Shown in pieces: positions 63,103 to 64,000 of a stretch of 64,000 nucleotides of DNA. The translations under genes were made by a program, and so were the position numbers. The notes beneath the pieces were generated by a model. That model was not told the DNA's origin. It ran no database searches and saw nothing but the letters and a program-made list of their open reading frames with translations. How positions within the stretch are numbered: the stretch's first letter is position 1; every line of letters starts with the position of its first letter. The DNA lies in the NCBI RefSeq assembly GCF_003086295.3, contig NC_092050.1:153518699-153582698 (forward strand). The letters run 5' to 3'. The DNA comes from Arachis hypogaea. Taxonomy: Eukaryota; Streptophyta; Magnoliopsida; Fabales; Fabaceae.

Positions 63103-64000
63103 TTTTGGTATTTTTTAATTTTACAGGTTAAAAATTAATCTATTACGAGTCTGAATTTTATTTAAGAGTTTATTGATGACTAATAAATTATTGTATATAT
63201 GAGGAGATTCAAAGTCCGAATATTTATTTAAGCAAGTGAACTAACTAACTATTTGACAGTAATTTTAATTTATAATTTTTTTGAAGTTTTTTTTTGGTAG
63301 AATTGTTTCCTCTAATTATGGAGTGGGGAGCACCAAAGATTCTAGAGACATGGTGACTTTAGCCTTTTGGGATATGCAAAAACCTTAGCTTTTTTGTGTA
63401 TTGATTCAGCTTTAAATTTAATATCATGCAACTTTACAATAAAAATGTGTTAGCTACAGGACCCCACATTGAGCAACCACAATAGTTGTATACCACTCTG
63501 TCAAAAGGGCATTGTAATGTGAGATTTAAAGAGTTGCCAGCCAAGGATTGAAAGAGAGAGGAAGCTAAATTATGTGACCCATTTGAGTTTTGAGACTAGT
63601 TGATCTTACAATGGCAGGCTTTAGGTACAATTACAATGTGAGTAACCATGATTTTTATTGGAGATTATGATATGCCACACTCCAAAAGTGCTCTCAAGTT
63701 TTAGCTTCTAAAACTAAAAAGTGAACCAAACTTTGGCATGTGCCACTGGAAAGTGTGATTAATAAAATGGTCCAAGTTTATACATGCTCTCACATGATAA
63801 AATTACATCATTTAAATGAGTGGGAGATAAAATCATAAGTCAATACATCACCATAAATCTAAGCTTGCTATGGTCCGTTGCTCAATAGAAGTTGACTAAA
63901 GCCAATGTTCACAATCGTTTTCTTCAGAGTAAATGTTTTGCACCACCTTGTGGTTGTGAATACTTGATGTTTTTAGCCACAAAATCTGATGTTTAGAAAA
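62291..64000. other. actin promoter side and spacer
   Basis: AT-rich DNA upstream of actin. An (AT)n microsatellite lies at about 63069-63096. Around 62800-62950 are ACAAATTGGGAGTC and ACAAATCGGAGGAA motifs loosely like the repeat at 53.9 kb. No gene is seen to the window end. Confidence 0.4.

Overview
The window is AT-rich plant nuclear DNA. Several gene families and the transposon proteins point to a legume, most probably the peanut genus Arachis; this is judged from remembered protein similarity, not from a search. Genes have plant-type exon/intron structure, and the spaces between them are filled with transposons, MITEs and microsatellites.

Layout, left to right. 372-6383 (+): an eight-exon TIR-NBS-LRR immune receptor with an extra coiled-coil C-terminal exon. 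About 7160-8330: relic of a Helitron-type RPA gene. 8684-9116: small hAT element. 9542-10081 (-): PADRE (DUF4228) protein. 10.1-16.7 kb: no convincing gene, but MITEs, a decayed hAT-like element and a striking 560-bp foldback. 16718-20495 (-): mitochondrial elongation factor Ts in eight exons. 21198-32365: an 11.2-kb Mutator-like element with a perfect 9-bp target duplication. It carries broken copies of a plant-mobile-domain gene (+) and a MuDR-type transposase gene (-), and is filled by a 5.6-kb hAT element (itself holding a MULE MITE that holds a hAT MITE) and a 2.84-kb solo LTR. 35.4-38.0 kb (+): eIF5 copy A. 40894-44070 (+): ten-exon methionyl-tRNA formyltransferase. 46.0-48.4 kb (+): eIF5 copy B, followed at 49.1-49.3 kb by a decayed piece of the formyltransferase last exon and 3' UTR, so an eIF5-FMT block was duplicated in tandem. 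51171-52613 (+): a heavy-metal-associated isoprenylated protein (HIPP). 59811-61477 (-): actin. The rest is intergenic.

The housekeeping genes (EF-Ts, eIF5, FMT, actin) are intact. EF-Ts and FMT both serve organellar translation and eIF5 serves cytosolic translation, but nothing suggests they act as a cluster. Both eIF5 copies keep an upstream ORF beginning at the first AUG of the leader, whose peptide is conserved between copies while its codons differ. That is the clearest regulatory signal in the window. No tRNA, rRNA or CRISPR array was recognised, and I found no wholly new system. The most unusual items are the nested transposon with an internal two-gene arrangement, the eIF5 uORFs, the receptor with a fused tail and altered MHD motif, and the long near-perfect hairpin.
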